A stretch of DNA of 64,000 bases from JBBECE01 sp040881985. Lineage in GTDB: Bacteria > Pseudomonadota > Alphaproteobacteria > Rhizobiales > Devosiaceae. The translations under genes and the position numbers were made by a program. The stretch lies in NCBI GenBank assembly GCA_040881985.1, contig JBBECE010000010.1, positions 1 to 64,000 on the forward strand, read 5' to 3'. Below are positions 45,559-53,809 of this stretch, piece by piece; within the stretch, counting starts at the first letter, position 1, and the number at the start of each line of letters is the position of its first letter. The notes under the pieces were generated by a model. It ran no database searches, was not told the origin of the DNA, and saw only the letters and a list, made by a program, of their open reading frames with translations.

Positions 45559-46763
45559 ACAGCGCTGACGCGCGAGGTCCAGGTCTGCCGCTCGGCCCAG
45601 GCGCGCGCGTTGAGTGAACGAGTCTCGAGCCGAACGCGATCCGTTGCGATCTCCACCATTGCCTCAGCCAGCGCGGCAATTGCGCCACCCTCGCTGAGAT
45701 TCTTGACCTCCACTGCTTTGCCCCAATCATCCTCGACCAGTTCACCCGGACCGCCGAGCTTGAGGCAGACAACGGGCAGGGCGTGAGCGGCGGCCTCGTA
45801 AACGACATTGGCGCCGGAATCCCGAAGACTTGGAAACAACAGGATGTCGTGTTCCCGATAGAGTTGACCAATTTCTTCAAAGGGCACTGCACCGAGAAAT
45901 CTGATCGAACCGGCGGCGCTAGAGCGCTCGGCAAGCTCCCTCCATTGCCCTTCTTCCGGACCCCTGCCGGCAATGGTGAGCGTTGCGCCCGGCAATTGCT
46001 GCAGCGCGGTGGCGAAGGCGGGAATACCGAGATGCATGCCCTTGAGATAAAGCAGCCGACCGGCATAGAGGAACCGAACCGAACCCGGCGCCCGTACGTG
46101 CACGGGCTTCGGCTGGGGACACCGGATGCCGACTTCCGACACGCGGAACACCTTCGGGTGAAACCGGCGAGGCACAACGGCCAGATCGCCTTGGGTACGA
46201 ATGAGAATGAGACGGGCGCGCCTTAGCGTCGCAAGCACCAGCGGGTCGAAAGCGACGAGGCGATTGAGCAGGTCGCGCAGGGCGTCCACCAGCTTGCCCC
46301 TTAGAGGGAATCCACGACGCAGTGCGCTCGGCGCCGACTCGCCTCCGCCGGCGGGGCCGAAGACGAATGGAATTCCGAGCCCGCCCATGAAGGAGGGAAA
46401 CCGGACCGCGCCGAAGGTGATGTGGTGGACAAGATCGAACGGCATCTGTCGGTGCAATTGCTGCGCAGTTCGCCAGGCGAGCCACTGCCAGAGATAGACA
46501 TAGCCATACGTCAACGCCTTGCCCGCGCCTTCCCAACTGAGCCGCCTGACCCAGTCGACATAGACAAAGTTGAGGCGACCCTCCTTGGCGATTGCGAGGT
46601 TCGCCGCCTCGATCGCCGGTTGGAATTCTCGACGCGTGATCACAGTAACGTCGTGGCCGAGATTGGCGGTTTCCAGCGCCCAGTTCCAGCCGACACCCGA
46701 TTCCGAGCCGTAGGATGGCGAGCAAGCGAATGCCGACAACAGAACGCGGCGTGAGGTGGCCAT
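45426..46763 (-). CDS. Family 4 glycosyltransferase
   Basis: The GT-B protein of about 445 residues starts RRVLLSAFACSPSYGSESG, typical of GT4 enzymes in exopolysaccharide loci. It has SVRFLYAGRLLYLKGMHLGI and the donor-binding region ENxLxR-like SLRDSGANVVYEAAAHALPV. ATG 46763 is chosen because upstream frame content is the complement of the neighbouring methyltransferase. It directly follows that methyltransferase. Its last 133 bp overlap the convergent GT2 gene. Confidence 0.85.
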   Translation of the reverse strand: MATSRRVLLSAFACSPSYGSESGVGWNWALETANLGHDVTVITRREFQPAIEAANLAIAKEGRLNFVYVDWVRRLSWEGAGKALTYGYVYLWQWLAWRTAQQLHRQMPFDLVHHITFGAVRFPSFMGGLGIPFVFGPAGGGESAPSALRRGFPLRGKLVDALRDLLNRLVAFDPLVLATLRRARLILIRTQGDLAVVPRRFHPKVFRVSEVGIRCPQPKPVHVRAPGSVRFLYAGRLLYLKGMHLGIPAFATALQQLPGATLTIAGRGPEEGQWRELAERSSAAGSIRFLGAVPFEEIGQLYREHDILLFPSLRDSGANVVYEAAAHALPVVCLKLGGPGELVEDDWGKAVEVKNLSEGGAIAALAEAMVEIATDRVRLETRSLNARAWAERQTWTSRVSAVYERLDGGGVAPSTGTAGESAEAANGTGLSISAGRLITRDGRMD

Positions 46764-46764
46764 C

Positions 46765-47643
46765 TCAATTCCGGCCCTGGACGGGAGGCTTGCGAAAGAC
46801 GAAGTAGGCGATGCCCTGTCCCAGTGAGCGACAGTTCTCCCTCGACCGCTGCCAGAATCCCGGCACGGCTTTCCGGACCGCATATCCGACAGCGCCCTCG
46901 ACCGCCAGCAACCCATAGCGCGCGGTCCAGCGCAGGGGGCCGAGTTCGAACCGGCCTTGGCGCACGGGCATGCAGCCGGCTTGTTCGAATAGACCGCACA
47001 TGCTTTCGCCCGAGACAAGATGCAGGTGTTCGGGCGGCGAGAACCAGCGCGTTCGTCCGAGAGCATTGCGATCTGAGAATCGGCCGATCTCGGGCGTGGT
47101 CAGGACCAGATAGGCGCCCGGCCGGGCGAGCCCGGTAATCATCTTCACCCAAGCGCGCGGATTGCGGGTGTGTTCGATCACTGCGAAGCTGGTCACAAGG
47201 TCAAACGATTCCATGGGAGCGTGGGGCGCGGTATCGCCTTCCTCGTCGAAGGAGAGGTCGATGTACCGTACGCGCGGATTGAGACCCGAGGGCTTCGCAT
47301 AGTCGGCGACCGCGACTTCATAGCCCGCATGCACCAGCAAATTGGGAAATGGACTGTTGGCAGGGCCAATGTCGATCGCTCGTCCCCGCGGCACGTAGCG
47401 GCCCGCGAGCTTTAGATAGCTAACAGCGTAGCGCCATTGGCGGCGTTGGGCACCCGACTTGCGCCCTCCCCCGTGATAGTCGTCGTTGTACGACGCGTAG
47501 AAATCCCGGAGCGTCTGGATGCTTGGCAACCGCAGCACCGACACCGAGCCGCAGGCGACGCATTCGAACCCTTCCCAACTGCGGATAACGCCTTGACCGT
47601 TGCAGATCGGGCAGGTTGCCATTGTCTGAAATTCGCACTGCAT
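46765..47643 (-). CDS. Class I SAM-dependent methyltransferase with N-terminal zinc ribbon
   Basis: The 292-residue protein has a short zinc-ribbon-like start (ATCPICNGQG then CVACGSV) followed by a methyltransferase fold with motif I GRAIDIGPANSPFP and FDLVTSFAVIEHTRNP. This arrangement is common among sugar methyltransferases and ubiE-like enzymes of polysaccharide clusters. Start ATG 47643 is used; ATG 47622 would remove seven residues. It lies 9 bp after the flippase gene and abuts the GT4 gene. Confidence 0.8.
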   Translation of the reverse strand: MQCEFQTMATCPICNGQGVIRSWEGFECVACGSVSVLRLPSIQTLRDFYASYNDDYHGGGRKSGAQRRQWRYAVSYLKLAGRYVPRGRAIDIGPANSPFPNLLVHAGYEVAVADYAKPSGLNPRVRYIDLSFDEEGDTAPHAPMESFDLVTSFAVIEHTRNPRAWVKMITGLARPGAYLVLTTPEIGRFSDRNALGRTRWFSPPEHLHLVSGESMCGLFEQAGCMPVRQGRFELGPLRWTARYGLLAVEGAVGYAVRKAVPGFWQRSRENCRSLGQGIAYFVFRKPPVQGRN

Positions 47644-47652
47644 CGCGGCCCG

Positions 47653-49005
47653 CTATCCTGTCACCGCGAAGGAGCGACGGTATTCTCGTATTGCGACCAA
47701 CAATCCGATCAGGTGGACAAGGACGACGCCCGCAACGGCGCCGGGTACGCCGAGCCAGTTGACCAGGGGGTAACTGGAGGCCAGCGCAAAGGCCGCAGCG
47801 ATGACATTGACCTTGAAGATTGACTGAGTCCTCTCCATCGCCAGGAATGCAAGGCGGAGCGGAACGGAAAATGCAAGCAGCAGGTACACCGCCGCGTAAC
47901 CAACTACAATTAGGCCGTACCCCTCGAAGGTCGGCCCGAAAACCAGCGTCAGCCAGTAGTCCGGAAAGCCGGCGAAGAGGAGGCAGAAGGCGCTGGTGAG
48001 GGCGCCAAACGCAAAGCCAGTTGTCCGTAACAGTCGGCGGAGCGCCGGTGCGCCATCCTCGTGAAGTACACGCGCCGCCAAAGGCGACAGGACGTTTTCG
48101 GCGGCCTGAAAGTAGACATGGGTAACCCCCAACAGATTTTGTGCAGCGCGCATGGCGCCGACCGCAGTGGGACCCAGAAGAGCGCCGACGACAATCAGGA
48201 AGGCATTGCCGGTTGTCCATTGCACTAGCGCCGCGCCGAACAGCCATTTCGAGAATTCGACCTGATGGGCTACAATGACATGCAGCCGGGCGAACGAGTG
48301 AGGGATGATCGGCCGACCCTTCAGTAGAACCAACCCACCGAGCAGAGCGCTGCCAGCGATCACCAGAAGGGCGCCGACCACGCCCGTCGCTGCACCATAA
48401 GCCACGAAAAGTGCCAGAAGCGCAGCAAGCTGGGTGCCGTAGCGGACGGCGTCGGAAAGTAAGACTAGACCTGAGCGGCCGCGGCTGAAATTGTAGCGCC
48501 GCAGGAATTCTTGGGTCTGCAGAGCTACGACGACCGCGATCAGCGCAGTCAGCGTGCCGACGTCGATCGGCAACCGGTTCGAGACCGCCACCAGCATGCT
48601 GGCAGCGACGAGGGCCGCAGCCGCGCCGGAAAAGGCGAATTGCTCCAAAAACATGATGCCGTAATATTCTTCTCGCTCCTGCTTGGTCTGCTTCGGCCCG
48701 ATACTCAGCATAGGGCCGGCGATAACAGCGGCCTGGATGCTCTCGAATAGAAGTACCACTAGCCACGCTAGCGAAAAGACGCCGAATTGATCGATGCCCA
48801 AGAATCTCGCAATTAAGACGCCGGTGACAAAGTTCGATCCGCTAACCACAATCTGGTCGGCGATCGACCTCGTCATGTGCACCTGTTCGATTGCGACGCC
48901 CATCTCTCGCGTTGCGTTCGATATGATCCAGATCGCGGCGGCGCCAAGTTGCCGCGCGCGCATCCCAATACGGTCGCGTCCCGTAGTCTTCACGGGGGAC
49001 TTCAT
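47653..49005 (-). CDS. Oligosaccharide flippase (Wzx/polysaccharide transporter family)
   Basis: The 450-residue protein has about 12 membrane helices and belongs to the MATE/MOP polysaccharide flippases that turn lipid-linked repeat units to the periplasm. Recognisable segments are SNFVTGVLIARFLGIDQFGVF near the N-terminus and FLAMERTQSIFKVN late. ATG 49005 overlaps the upstream stop as ATGA, so the gene is coupled to the WecG-type transferase. An open extension far upstream is the complement of other genes. Confidence 0.85.
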   Translation of the reverse strand: MKSPVKTTGRDRIGMRARQLGAAAIWIISNATREMGVAIEQVHMTRSIADQIVVSGSNFVTGVLIARFLGIDQFGVFSLAWLVVLLFESIQAAVIAGPMLSIGPKQTKQEREEYYGIMFLEQFAFSGAAAALVAASMLVAVSNRLPIDVGTLTALIAVVVALQTQEFLRRYNFSRGRSGLVLLSDAVRYGTQLAALLALFVAYGAATGVVGALLVIAGSALLGGLVLLKGRPIIPHSFARLHVIVAHQVEFSKWLFGAALVQWTTGNAFLIVVGALLGPTAVGAMRAAQNLLGVTHVYFQAAENVLSPLAARVLHEDGAPALRRLLRTTGFAFGALTSAFCLLFAGFPDYWLTLVFGPTFEGYGLIVVGYAAVYLLLAFSVPLRLAFLAMERTQSIFKVNVIAAAFALASSYPLVNWLGVPGAVAGVVLVHLIGLLVAIREYRRSFAVTG

Positions 49006-49808
49006 CCGAAGTTGAACGAGGTGTCGGGACGGCGCTCGCGGCCGAAACGGATGCCCGGCAGACGCAACAGTTGCGCGCCGATCATCGCGCAATAAAGCGG
49101 GTTGAGCAGCAGATAGCGCCGCCACAATCGGCGCGGCTCCTGAATAAGGCGAAACAGCCATTCGAGGCCGCCCCGCTCCATCCAGCGCGGCGCCTTCGAG
49201 AGTGTGCCGGCGCCGAAATCGAATGCCGCGCCGACTGCGACGAGCGGCAGCTCCAGCCCGCTCGCATGCTCGAAGGCAAAGACCTCCTGCCGCGGGCAGC
49301 CAAGTCCCACAAAGACGATGTCGGCGCCCGAAGCGCGGATGCGCTGGTCGATCGCCGCGGCCTCTTCCGGCGTCACCTGGCGGAATTTCGAAGGCTCGGC
49401 ACCAGCGATCTTGAGGCGTGGGAAGGCGCGGGTGAGATTGCCGGTGAGGGCGCGAAGCGTCTCGGCGCTGCTGCCGAAGAAGAAGACGCCGAGGCCTTCC
49501 TCTGCGGCGCGGGCACAAACGGCCGGCATCAGTTCCGGCCCGCTCACCCGGTCTGGTAGTCTCTCGCCGTGCAGCAAACGCAGGGCCCAGCGCACCGGCT
49601 GGCCGTCCGGGGTGGCTAGATCCATCCGATTGAGGCGAAAGCAATGCTCCGGATCGAGCGCGCCGGTCATAACCCCATGCACGGCAAGCGCGGTCGCCGT
49701 CAGGGGTTGCCGCGCCTGCGCCGCGCCGATGATCCTCGAGACGGCCGCCTCAAGGTCGATGACGTTCACACCCACGCCCAAGACGCTGCGCTTGCCGCGG
49801 TCAATCAT
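49002..49808 (-). CDS. WecG/TagA/CpsF family glycosyltransferase
   Basis: The protein of about 268 residues has the GT26 core: DLATPDGQPVRWALRLL, PELMPAVCARAAEEGLGVFF and DIVFVGLGCPRQE. Family members add an N-acetylmannosaminuronic acid or N-acetylmannosamine to a lipid-linked sugar. ATG 49808 overlaps the upstream epimerase stop and has GAGGTGG 8 nt before it; ATG 49823 is possible. It is the third gene in a tightly coupled run (UXS, epimerase, transferase, flippase). Confidence 0.88.
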   Translation of the reverse strand: MIDRGKRSVLGVGVNVIDLEAAVSRIIGAAQARQPLTATALAVHGVMTGALDPEHCFRLNRMDLATPDGQPVRWALRLLHGERLPDRVSGPELMPAVCARAAEEGLGVFFFGSSAETLRALTGNLTRAFPRLKIAGAEPSKFRQVTPEEAAAIDQRIRASGADIVFVGLGCPRQEVFAFEHASGLELPLVAVGAAFDFGAGTLSKAPRWMERGGLEWLFRLIQEPRRLWRRYLLLNPLYCAMIGAQLLRLPGIRFGRERRPDTSFNFG

Positions 49809-50878
49809 GCGCCGCGCCGCCACCTCTGGGCGCCGGTCTCATGAATGTCCTCGAGCGTGGCGCGAATGTCGCAAGTGAGGGTGAACTCGGGATAGTCGCT
49901 CTGAAATGCGGAAATGTCGCTCACCCACCAGATGTGATCGCCCCTACGAGGCTTGGCCGAATAACGATGGAGCAGCTGGCGCCCCGAAATCTCCTGACAT
50001 AGATCGATGGCTTCAAGCATCGAGACATTGGCGTAGCGGCTGCCGCCGATATTGTAGACCCGGCCGGATTTCGGGTTCTCGGCAAACGCCCAGAGCGCCG
50101 AAACCAGGTCGCGCGCGTGAATATTGTCGCGCACCTGTTTGCACTTGTAGCCGTAAACGGTGTAGGGCCGCCCCATCACGCAACATTGCATGAGATAGGC
50201 CAGGAATCCGTGCAGTTCGGCGCCCGAATGGCTGCCGCCGGTCAGGCAGCCGCCGCGAAAGCAAGCGGTCTTCAGTCCGAAGTAACGGCCATATTCCTGC
50301 ACCATGACATCGGCGGCAACTTTCGACGCGCCGAAGACGGAATGGGTCGACTGGTCGATCGAAAGAGACTCGTCGATGCCGCGCTCGGCAAATCGGTGGG
50401 CAGGGTCGATCTCCCAGCGCGTCTCCAACTCCACCAGCGGCAGGTCGTTCGGCGCGTCGCCATAGACCTTGTTGCTCGAGAGAAACGCGAACGCCGCTGC
50501 GGGTGCGTGCAATCGCACCGCCTCGAGCAAATTGAGCGTGCCCTGCGCGTTGACCGCAAAATCGGTAAGCGGCTCGCGTGCCGCCCAGTCGTGGGACGGT
50601 TGCGCCGCCGCGTGGACGACGAAAAACAAATCGTCTCCGATGTCGGCGACGAGTTTCGACACCGCGTCAACGTCCCTTATGTCGAACGCGTGATTGCGGA
50701 AGCGGCGATGACGGGCCTTCAGTTCCGATATGCGCCAGTTCGTCGAGGCTTCCGGTCCGAAAAAGCGGCCGCGCATGTCGTTGTCGATCCCGACAACGTC
50801 GAACCCGCGCTCAGCGAGCATGTCGACCGCTTCCGAACCGACAAGGCCACCCGCCCCGGTGACAAGCGCAACGCTCAT
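49805..50878 (-). CDS. NAD-dependent sugar epimerase, CDP-tyvelose 2-epimerase-like
   Basis: The 357-residue extended SDR has TGAGGLVGSEAV at the N-terminus and the segments SSNKVYGDAPNDLPL, SVFGASKVAADVMVQEYGRY, FRGGCLTGGSHSG and ELHGFLAYL. These closely follow the CDP-paratose/tyvelose 2-epimerase group. True tyvelose synthesis needs CDP-glucose enzymes (RfbF, RfbG, RfbS), which are absent here, so the substrate may be another nucleotide sugar. It overlaps UXS and the WecG-type gene by 4 bp on each side. Confidence 0.75.
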   Translation of the reverse strand: MSVALVTGAGGLVGSEAVDMLAERGFDVVGIDNDMRGRFFGPEASTNWRISELKARHRRFRNHAFDIRDVDAVSKLVADIGDDLFFVVHAAAQPSHDWAAREPLTDFAVNAQGTLNLLEAVRLHAPAAAFAFLSSNKVYGDAPNDLPLVELETRWEIDPAHRFAERGIDESLSIDQSTHSVFGASKVAADVMVQEYGRYFGLKTACFRGGCLTGGSHSGAELHGFLAYLMQCCVMGRPYTVYGYKCKQVRDNIHARDLVSALWAFAENPKSGRVYNIGGSRYANVSMLEAIDLCQEISGRQLLHRYSAKPRRGDHIWWVSDISAFQSDYPEFTLTCDIRATLEDIHETGAQRWRRGA

Positions 50879-51867
50879 GAGACTGCGATCAATTCCAGCG
50901 ATCCAGCCGTCTCACGAATGGGCGCCGGCCTCGACAGTAGAGTGTCGAAATAGGCGATGGTGCGGCTAAGTCCCGCTTCAATATCGATGACTGGCGTCCA
51001 ACCGAGAGTCTCGGTCGCCTGGGAAATATCAGGCTGGCGCTGACGCGGATCGTCGACCGGCAAGGGGCGATGAACGATGGTCGACCGCGAGCCGATGAGC
51101 CCAATAATCAATTCCGCGAGGCTGCGCACGCTCATCTCTGCCGGATTGCCGAGATTGATCGGCCCGCTCACCTCGAATCCGGTTGCCATCAGCCGGACGA
51201 GCCCATCGACAAGGTCGCCGACATAGCAAAAGGATCGCGTCTGCTCGCCCTCGCCGTAAAGGGTGATTTCGTCGCCCCGCAGCGCCTGAACGATGAAGTT
51301 CGAGACGACGCGGCCGTCGTTCGGGTGCATGTTCGGGCCGTAGGTATTGAAAATGCGCGCGACCTTGATGTTCATCCGGTGCTGGCGTCGATAATCGAAA
51401 AACAGAGTCTCGGCGCAACGCTTGCCTTCATCGTAACAGGAGCGAGGTCCGATCGGGTTGACGTTCCCCCAATAGTCCTCCGTTTGCGGATGCACTTGGG
51501 GATCGCCATAAACTTCCGAGGTCGAGGCCTGCAGGACCGGCGTTTTCAGGCGCCTGGCGAGGCCGAGCATGTTGATTGCGCCCATCACGCTCGTCTTCGT
51601 CGTCTGCACCGGATCGAACTGGTAATGGATCGGAGAGGCGGGACAGGCGAGATTGTAAATCTCGTCGACTTCCACATAGAGCGGGGAGGTCACGTCGTGC
51701 TGCAACAATTCGAACTGGGGCAGGCCGAGGAGCGACGCAACATTCTCCCGGCAGCCGGTGAAGAAGTTGTCGACGCACAGCACTTTGTCGCCACGATCGA
51801 CCAGCAGTTTGCTGAGATGCGAGCCGATGAACCCGGCTCCGCCAGTGATCAAAATACGCTTGGTCAA
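50875..51867 (-). CDS. UDP-glucuronate decarboxylase (UDP-xylose synthase)
   Basis: The 330-residue SDR has TGGAGFIGSH at about 7-16, the catalytic SYDEGKRCAE, and NPAEMSVRSLAELI. Overall it matches UXS, which converts UDP-glucuronate to UDP-xylose in the cytosol. It is 29 bp after the priming transferase gene and overlaps the epimerase by 4 bp. The polymer therefore probably contains xylose or a product derived from it. UDP-glucuronate would come from a UDP-glucose dehydrogenase elsewhere. Confidence 0.9.
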   Translation of the reverse strand: MTKRILITGGAGFIGSHLSKLLVDRGDKVLCVDNFFTGCRENVASLLGLPQFELLQHDVTSPLYVEVDEIYNLACPASPIHYQFDPVQTTKTSVMGAINMLGLARRLKTPVLQASTSEVYGDPQVHPQTEDYWGNVNPIGPRSCYDEGKRCAETLFFDYRRQHRMNIKVARIFNTYGPNMHPNDGRVVSNFIVQALRGDEITLYGEGEQTRSFCYVGDLVDGLVRLMATGFEVSGPINLGNPAEMSVRSLAELIIGLIGSRSTIVHRPLPVDDPRQRQPDISQATETLGWTPVIDIEAGLSRTIAYFDTLLSRPAPIRETAGSLELIAVS

Positions 51868-51896
51868 CTCAATACGCTCCGTCGCTATGGACCGGC

Positions 51897-52694
51897 CTAA
51901 TGGCCCGAGCCGGTGAGGAATTCACGCCGCAATGTCTGGATCAGAATCTTCACGTCCAACAGAAGCGAGAAGTTCTGGATATAGGCGATGTCGTGTTCAA
52001 TACGCCGGCGCGAAGCGGACGCGTCGTCGGTCGGTCCCCTCAACCCGTTGGCCTGGGCCCAGCCGGTGATGCCGGGTCGCATGGCGAAGCGCGAAAAATA
52101 GTAGTCGACGAATTGCTCGTACTTGACGCCCGCCGCCATCATGCCGACGGCGTGGGGGCGAGGTCCGACGATCGACATGTCGCCCATCAGAACGTTGATG
52201 AGTTGCGGCAGCTCGTCGATGCTCGACCGCCGGATGAATCGGCCCACCGGTGTTATCCTCGGATCATCGATCCGGGTTTGCTCGACACCAGTGGGATCGC
52301 CGAGATTCTGGTACATGGTGCGGAACTTGTAGATGCCGAAGATGCGGCCATCCTTGCCGTACCGGCGCTGCCGAAAGATCGCCGGTCCCGCGCTCGTCGC
52401 CCGAACTATCAAGCCGACCGTGATGAGCGGCACGGCGAACACTGCGAGCGCGGTCACCGAAGCTGCGATGTCTAATCCGCGCTTCGCCGCTAGCGACAAA
52501 CGTCGCCTGTACGTATTTGACGCCGTGACCGGCTGCCCCGCGCGTAGGCAAAACTCGAGCCCGCTAGCAGCGAGCCCACCGCTTCGCTCGCGCAACCGCG
52601 CAACGCCACGAGGAGATCCGGTGCCCGGTGGCTCCAAAGCGATGTTCTCGTTTGCTTCCTCAGTTTGTGCAACTTCACTCAATGTCGGATCCAA
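51897..52694 (-). CDS. Priming phosphoglycosyl transferase (WbaP/ExoY-like, single membrane segment)
   Basis: The 265-residue monotopic enzyme transfers a sugar-1-phosphate to undecaprenyl phosphate to start the repeat unit. After about 65 low-complexity residues come KRGLDIAASV with a re-entrant hydrophobic segment (about 75-98), FRQRRYGKDGRIFGIYKFRT, the catalytic SSIDELPQLINVLMGDM and IVGPRP. The start at TTG 52694 (AAGGA just upstream) is uncertain. It heads the UXS-epimerase-WecG-flippase run and is preceded by a CtrA-type palindrome. Confidence 0.88.
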   Translation of the reverse strand: MDPTLSEVAQTEEANENIALEPPGTGSPRGVARLRERSGGLAASGLEFCLRAGQPVTASNTYRRRLSLAAKRGLDIAASVTALAVFAVPLITVGLIVRATSAGPAIFRQRRYGKDGRIFGIYKFRTMYQNLGDPTGVEQTRIDDPRITPVGRFIRRSSIDELPQLINVLMGDMSIVGPRPHAVGMMAAGVKYEQFVDYYFSRFAMRPGITGWAQANGLRGPTDDASASRRRIEHDIAYIQNFSLLLDVKILIQTLRREFLTGSGH

Positions 52695-52735
52695 AGTCCT
52701 TAGGGGGCGTGGGGGCGCCGCGCGGTCAACAAGTC

Positions 52736-52756
52736 ATCTTAACACTTTGTTAAGAT
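52736..52756. promoter_or_regulatory. Perfect 21-bp palindrome containing a CtrA box
   Basis: ATCTTAACA-CTT-TGTTAAGAT is a dyad with 9-bp arms. Its centre reads TTAA-CACTTTG-TTAA (52739-52753), the exact TTAA-N7-TTAA consensus of the cell-cycle regulator CtrA. It ends 42 bp upstream of the priming transferase start. CtrA sites are rarely fully symmetric, so a different dimeric regulator is also possible. The rest of 52695-53086 holds no visible gene. Confidence 0.65.
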
Positions 52757-53086
52757 ATTGAACACGACTCCGGCGGCGAGTCACGCGGCCAGGTTCACGA
52801 ATTGGCGAAGTGGTTAAGTGGCTAGGCCGCTTGGCCATGTGGCGGGGTGCGCCGGCTGCGGCGGGATGCTGCGCCGGACCGCACCCCTCGGTACTGGGGC
52901 ATTCGAGTCCACGAGGCACCGCCTTCAAAATATGCCAGCAGGGGTATCCTCCGGTTGACACTCGGCTCCGGCGGAGGCGGCCGGCCGGTGCGTAAAATGC
53001 TGCTAAAATCTTAGGCAATCCCCGAAGGGCTTTGAAGAGCGCTTTTGCGAAACCTGTCGCCGCGTTTGGTCGCGGAGTGACGGGCG

Positions 53087-53650
53087 ATGAACAAGTTCGG
53101 GAAATTTCTGGTGGCCCTGATTCTGGCGTCGGGTCTTTTGAGCCAAGCAGCGTTGGCGGCACAGCGCAGCAGCGCTGGCGGTTCGGTGAGCCGGATTTCG
53201 ACCGGTCAGTCGACGGCCGCCCCGGTCGGCTTTCTGATTTTCTGCGTCAAATACCCGTCCTACTGCCGTGGCGGCGGTGCTTCTCAAGTCGTCATGACGG
53301 ACCAATTGATGACGCTCTTGAGTTCGGTCAATCGCACGGTCAACCGTTTGATACGGGCGCGAAACGAGCGCCGCGATACATGGGAGATCAATGTCCGCGT
53401 CGGCGATTGTGAGGACTTCGTTCTGGCCAAGCGCGCCAAACTGATTGCGGCCGGCGTGCCTGCGTCGGCCTTGCGCATTGCGACCGCCCGCACCCGCTCC
53501 GGCGTTGGCCATGCCGTCTTGGTCGTGCGCACCTCATCGGGCGATCTGGTGCTCGACAATCTGTCGAGCCGCATCCGCGAGTGGAACCGCACGGGCCTCG
53601 TCTGGATCGCCATGTCGGGCGCCAATCCCCGCCGCTGGTCGACCATCTAG
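53087..53650 (+). CDS. LapG-like periplasmic transglutaminase-fold cysteine proteinase (BTLCP)
   Basis: The 187-residue protein has a signal peptide (FLVALILASGLLSQAALA, cut before AQRS) and the DUF920/BTLCP fold. The catalytic triad is visible: cysteine in VGDCEDFVLAKR, histidine in GVGHAVLVV and aspartate in DLVLDNL. LapG relatives cleave large biofilm adhesins near the N-terminus when not held by LapD. It faces away from the exopolysaccharide locus across about 390 bp. No LapD or adhesin is visible. Confidence 0.85.
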   Translation: MNKFGKFLVALILASGLLSQAALAAQRSSAGGSVSRISTGQSTAAPVGFLIFCVKYPSYCRGGGASQVVMTDQLMTLLSSVNRTVNRLIRARNERRDTWEINVRVGDCEDFVLAKRAKLIAAGVPASALRIATARTRSGVGHAVLVVRTSSGDLVLDNLSSRIREWNRTGLVWIAMSGANPRRWSTI

Positions 53651-53745
53651 CTCCTGCCTCGCCAAACGGGTCGCAAGATCGCCCGGAATCCGGTGCGTTT
53701 CTCGCGCACTCGCGTTCAACTTTTAGCGCATCGCGTAACCAATCA

Positions 53746-53775
53746 TTGACTGTTGGCGACGCAGGAAGGTATTTA
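53746..53775 (+). promoter_or_regulatory. Probable sigma-70 promoter of the 53810 gene
   Basis: TTGACT at 53746-53751 is followed after 18 nt by TATTTA at 53770-53775, both close to consensus. The start codon lies 35 nt beyond, leaving a short leader. It stands in the 159-bp gap after the LapG-like gene. Confidence 0.5.
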
Positions 53776-53809
53776 TCGGCTAGCTGCGGCCCAATGTGAG
53801 TACCTTTGC

